In this document: positions 20,057-22,041 of the stretch, piece by piece
How the letters are laid out: each line of letters begins with the position of its first letter
Position numbering within the stretch: position 1 is the first letter of the stretch
Origin: a virus
Strand: one strand, 5' to 3'
DNA length: 22,041 nucleotides
IMG/VR virus record: IMGVR_UViG_3300030329_002719
Span: 1 to 22,041 of that record
Program-made: the position numbers and the translations under genes
Notes under the pieces: generated by a model
What the model was told of the DNA's origin: nothing
Database searches by the model: none
The model's input: only the letters and a program-made list of their open reading frames with translations

Positions 20057-20114
20057 TATAATTGTGCAGACTGGCTAGGCAGACGGTATAGAGACTGCAT
20101 GATTAGGTCTATAC
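20057..20114 (+). promoter_or_regulatory. Possible -10 element and leader hairpin before 20130 gene
   Basis: TATAAT at 20057-20062 is a perfect -10 hexamer, but I see no good -35. The leader holds GTATAGA 20086-20092 pairing with TCTATAC 20108-20114 (15-base loop), just before the GGAGG ribosome site. It may restart transcription after the terminator and control translation. Confidence 0.4.
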
Positions 20115-20129
20115 ACCACGGAGGTAAAC

Positions 20130-21041
20130 ATGGGTACTACGACTTTTTCGGGTCCGGTTAAATCGGGCGATATATTATCTACTGGCGGAGCAACGCTAGG
20201 AACTAATATAGCAAATACAAACTGGGTCAATAATGTGGCTAGTATGTATACACAATCACCAACAGCAGCTAGTGCTACAGAATTAAAAACTGTAGGTGCT
20301 ATTACTTCTGGTATGGTAACTAATACAGGTGAATACAATATTACTTTAAATGGTTCTGGAATTTCTAATGGAACTTGGAACCCTGCAAGTAGTGATGCAA
20401 ACGGTGGAGCATCTTGGGCTCGTAAAATTCAATTTACAAGCACAGCAAATGATTCAGCGTTAAGATTTACTGTTACTGGAATTGATGCAGCAGGACAATC
20501 TTTAAGTGAAACAACTGCAGCAGCAGGAGGTCCTAATGCAGGAACTTCTTTCACAACTGGTTTGTATAAAGCTGTTTATTCAATAACTGTTTCTGCAGTA
20601 AGTGTTGGAAATATTAGTATTGGAACAGGTCATACAGCTGGTGATCAATATCAACATTTAATTGGAGTTGTTCCTTATGGTTCAACTTTAACTAGACTTT
20701 ATTCTTACAGAACAGAAGCATGGAACGGTGGAGGTAACGAAGTTATGTCTATCGGAACTACTGTGGATGTAGATGAGTTTGGAAGTATTGCTTCAGCAGT
20801 TACTAAAGGTGCTGTTACAGCTAATACTAATGGTGATGCCATTACTACTACGGCAGCTCAATCAACAAGTTGGTTTAATGTAGAACAAAATCCTGGAGCT
20901 TCTTCTGGTGATGCAGATTATCAAGTAGATGCAGGGATGATTGTTACTTATACTCCATCTGGTACATTAGCTACTGCAGGAAAAAGTGTGTTTATTGCAG
21001 AATATGCACAAAAAAGATTATTAACCAACGAGTCTTGGTAA
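20130..21041 (+). CDS. Strand-rich virion protein, unassigned (303 aa)
   Basis: GGAGG ribosome site. The product is rich in Gly, Ser, Thr, Ala and Asn with short strands, like phage tail-fibre, spike or head-surface proteins. The N-terminus is MGTTTFSGPVKSGDILSTGG; the middle has the repeated-looking TVTGIDAAGQSLSETTAAAG and TGLYKAVYSITVSAVSVGNI segments, an immunoglobulin-like pattern; the end is SVFIAEYAQKRLLTNESW. No catalytic motif. It is separated from MCP by a terminator and has its own leader. Likely a capsid-surface or tail protein; the family is not certain. Confidence 0.65.
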   Translation: MGTTTFSGPVKSGDILSTGGATLGTNIANTNWVNNVASMYTQSPTAASATELKTVGAITSGMVTNTGEYNITLNGSGISNGTWNPASSDANGGASWARKIQFTSTANDSALRFTVTGIDAAGQSLSETTAAAGGPNAGTSFTTGLYKAVYSITVSAVSVGNISIGTGHTAGDQYQHLIGVVPYGSTLTRLYSYRTEAWNGGGNEVMSIGTTVDVDEFGSIASAVTKGAVTANTNGDAITTTAAQSTSWFNVEQNPGASSGDADYQVDAGMIVTYTPSGTLATAGKSVFIAEYAQKRLLTNESW

Positions 21042-21055
21042 TATTCATTAACTCT

Positions 21056-21079
21056 GGGTGAGGTGTAATGACCTCACCC
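21056..21079 (+). terminator. Hairpin between virion genes, no U-tract
   Basis: GGGTGAGGT 21056-21064 and ACCTCACCC 21071-21079 form a perfect 9-bp stem with a GTAATG loop. TTAACAGG follows, so it may be a partial terminator or an RNA-stability element setting the ratio of the genes on each side. Confidence 0.5.
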
Positions 21080-21095
21080 TTAACAGGAGAAAATT

Positions 21096-21539
21096 ATGTC
21101 GCAAGTAATTACAAAACAATTTGACGGAACTAGAAAAGCTATTTTTACAATGAATTTTAAAATAGCAAGTACAACAGCTGAAACTTACACAATTGTACCC
21201 TCTGCTTTAAATAATTCTAAAGGATGGGCAACTGGATCAACTGCTAACAGTGGAGATGTGTGTACTAACCTTACTATTAATAAAATATGGTGGAGTGTTA
21301 ATAACACTGCTGTTACCAAACCACTTTTAGTGGAATGGAAAGCAACTTCTAATTCACAAGCTATAACTTGTAACTATGCTGATTCAAAAGATTTTAGTGC
21401 TATTGGAGGATTATTAAATCCTTTAACACCTGGAACAGCTGGTGCAACTGGTGGATTAGATATTAAATTTCTTTCAGTAACAGATGATGATACAGCTACT
21501 ATAGTTTTAGAATTGTTAAAAATTTACACAAGTTACTAA
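21096..21539 (+). CDS. Strand-rich virion protein, unassigned (147 aa)
   Basis: AGGAG ribosome site. The product begins MSQVITKQFDGTRKAIFTMN and continues in Thr/Asn/Ser-rich strands (KIWWSVNNTAVTKPLLVEWK, then ITCNYADSKDFSAIGGLL), ending TIVLELLKIYTSY. It lacks signal peptide and membrane spans. Size and fold pattern fit a small virion-surface or head-tail protein. The stop overlaps the next gene (TAATG). Confidence 0.65.
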   Translation: MSQVITKQFDGTRKAIFTMNFKIASTTAETYTIVPSALNNSKGWATGSTANSGDVCTNLTINKIWWSVNNTAVTKPLLVEWKATSNSQAITCNYADSKDFSAIGGLLNPLTPGTAGATGGLDIKFLSVTDDDTATIVLELLKIYTSY

Positions 21540-22041
21540 TGAGACTATTGTTCTTATTACTATGTTTTATATTGGTAATGAGTGCAATAACTAGTGCTAA
21601 CGGAGCAGATACTAACACTGTCAGTTCTACGGTAGTAACAAATAATACCCCACCGACTGCTTCGGCACCGTCGGTGGTGGTTAATAATTCAGATATATGT
21701 AAGACAGCAGTGGCAGGCGCCGTGCAGACCCAGATTTTAGGTATTAGTAGCGGGGTTACTGTAACTGATGAAAACTGTGAAAGAATAAAATTAGCAAGAT
21801 CATTATATGCTTCAGGAATGAAAGTTGCATCGGTCAGTATACTATGTCAAGATAGTAGGGTTTGGGATAGTATGGCTATGGCAGGGACTCCTTGTCCTTA
21901 TATGGGAACTATTGGTGAAGAAGCATCAAAAAAATGGGAAGAAAATCCCGACATGATTCCTGAAGGAAGTTTTGTACTTGCTAAAATGGAAAAAGAAGAG
22001 AAAGAAATTAAAAAATCAGAAGGATTAACAGATGGGCAAAA
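21539..22041 (+). CDS. Exported or virion protein, 3' end beyond window (167+ aa)
   Basis: Starts in TAATG overlap with the previous gene; no Shine-Dalgarno site, so it probably relies on coupling. The N-terminus MRLLFLLLCFILVMSAITSA is a strong signal peptide, followed by a Thr/Ser/Asn/Pro-rich linker (TVVTNNTPPTASAPSVVVNN). The core carries CKTAVAGAVQTQILGISSG, NCERIKLARSLYASGMKVA, LCQDSRVWDSMAMAG and TPCPYMG, four Cys in a layout I associate with a conserved but uncharacterised family of marine phages. It then becomes a charged coiled coil (KMEKEEKEIKKSEG) and runs off the window. Bases 21650-21657 and 21670-21677 form an 8-bp hairpin within the coding part. Confidence 0.7.
   Translation, partial: MRLLFLLLCFILVMSAITSANGADTNTVSSTVVTNNTPPTASAPSVVVNNSDICKTAVAGAVQTQILGISSGVTVTDENCERIKLARSLYASGMKVASVSILCQDSRVWDSMAMAGTPCPYMGTIGEEASKKWEENPDMIPEGSFVLAKMEKEEKEIKKSEGLTDGQ

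Overview
The window is a stretch of tailed-phage genome, very AT-rich, with nearly all genes on the + strand and packed head to tail with frequent ATGA/TAATG overlaps. The structural genes (large terminase, P22-like portal of about 800 residues, scaffold-like protein, a ~310-residue HK97-fold-type major capsid protein, a phage GroES-like co-chaperonin, T4-type lysozyme) have the look of marine phages of SAR11-like hosts. A GcrA-like regulator at the left also points to an alphaproteobacterial host. The host call is inference from composition and gene families, not proof.

Left region (1-2205): the 3' tail of an unseen gene, a candidate promoter and structured RNA, then a cluster of small accessory genes (membrane peptide, DUF6378-like protein, ribbon-helix-helix protein, zinc-ribbon protein, GcrA-like protein), a second structured RNA with a sigma70-like promoter, and two more small genes. 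Region 2206-3747: an array of GGTGTAACC repeats directly upstream of a probable small terminase gene, followed by an HNH endonuclease and a PD-(D/E)xK nuclease.

Region 3718-5298 is the strangest part: about 1.3 kb that is mostly non-coding and holds five copies of a ~64 bp repeat with rigid internal spacing and a GC-rich palindrome (mostly CCGGCCGGCCGG), in an otherwise AT-rich genome. The repeats flank one conserved phage gene (4290-4670), which has its own promoter and a structured leader. A second promoter-like element with the same core (AATAAGTTATAA) drives two unknown genes and a tiny membrane ORF, ending at a good terminator (6052-6080).

Right region (6264-22041) is the morphogenesis and lysis block: terL, a 1431-residue protein of unknown role, portal, small proteins including an unannotated Cys-rich peptide with a GTG start, a lysis group (44-residue membrane peptide, holin-like protein, lysozyme), GroES-like protein, scaffold, decoration-like protein and major capsid protein, closed by a strong terminator at 20003-20033. 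Three further probable virion genes follow, the last running off the window. TerS/TerL with the nucleases package DNA through the portal; scaffold, GroES-like protein, MCP and decoration protein build the head; holin and lysozyme release it. No tail, DNA polymerase, RNA polymerase, integrase, tRNA or CRISPR was seen.
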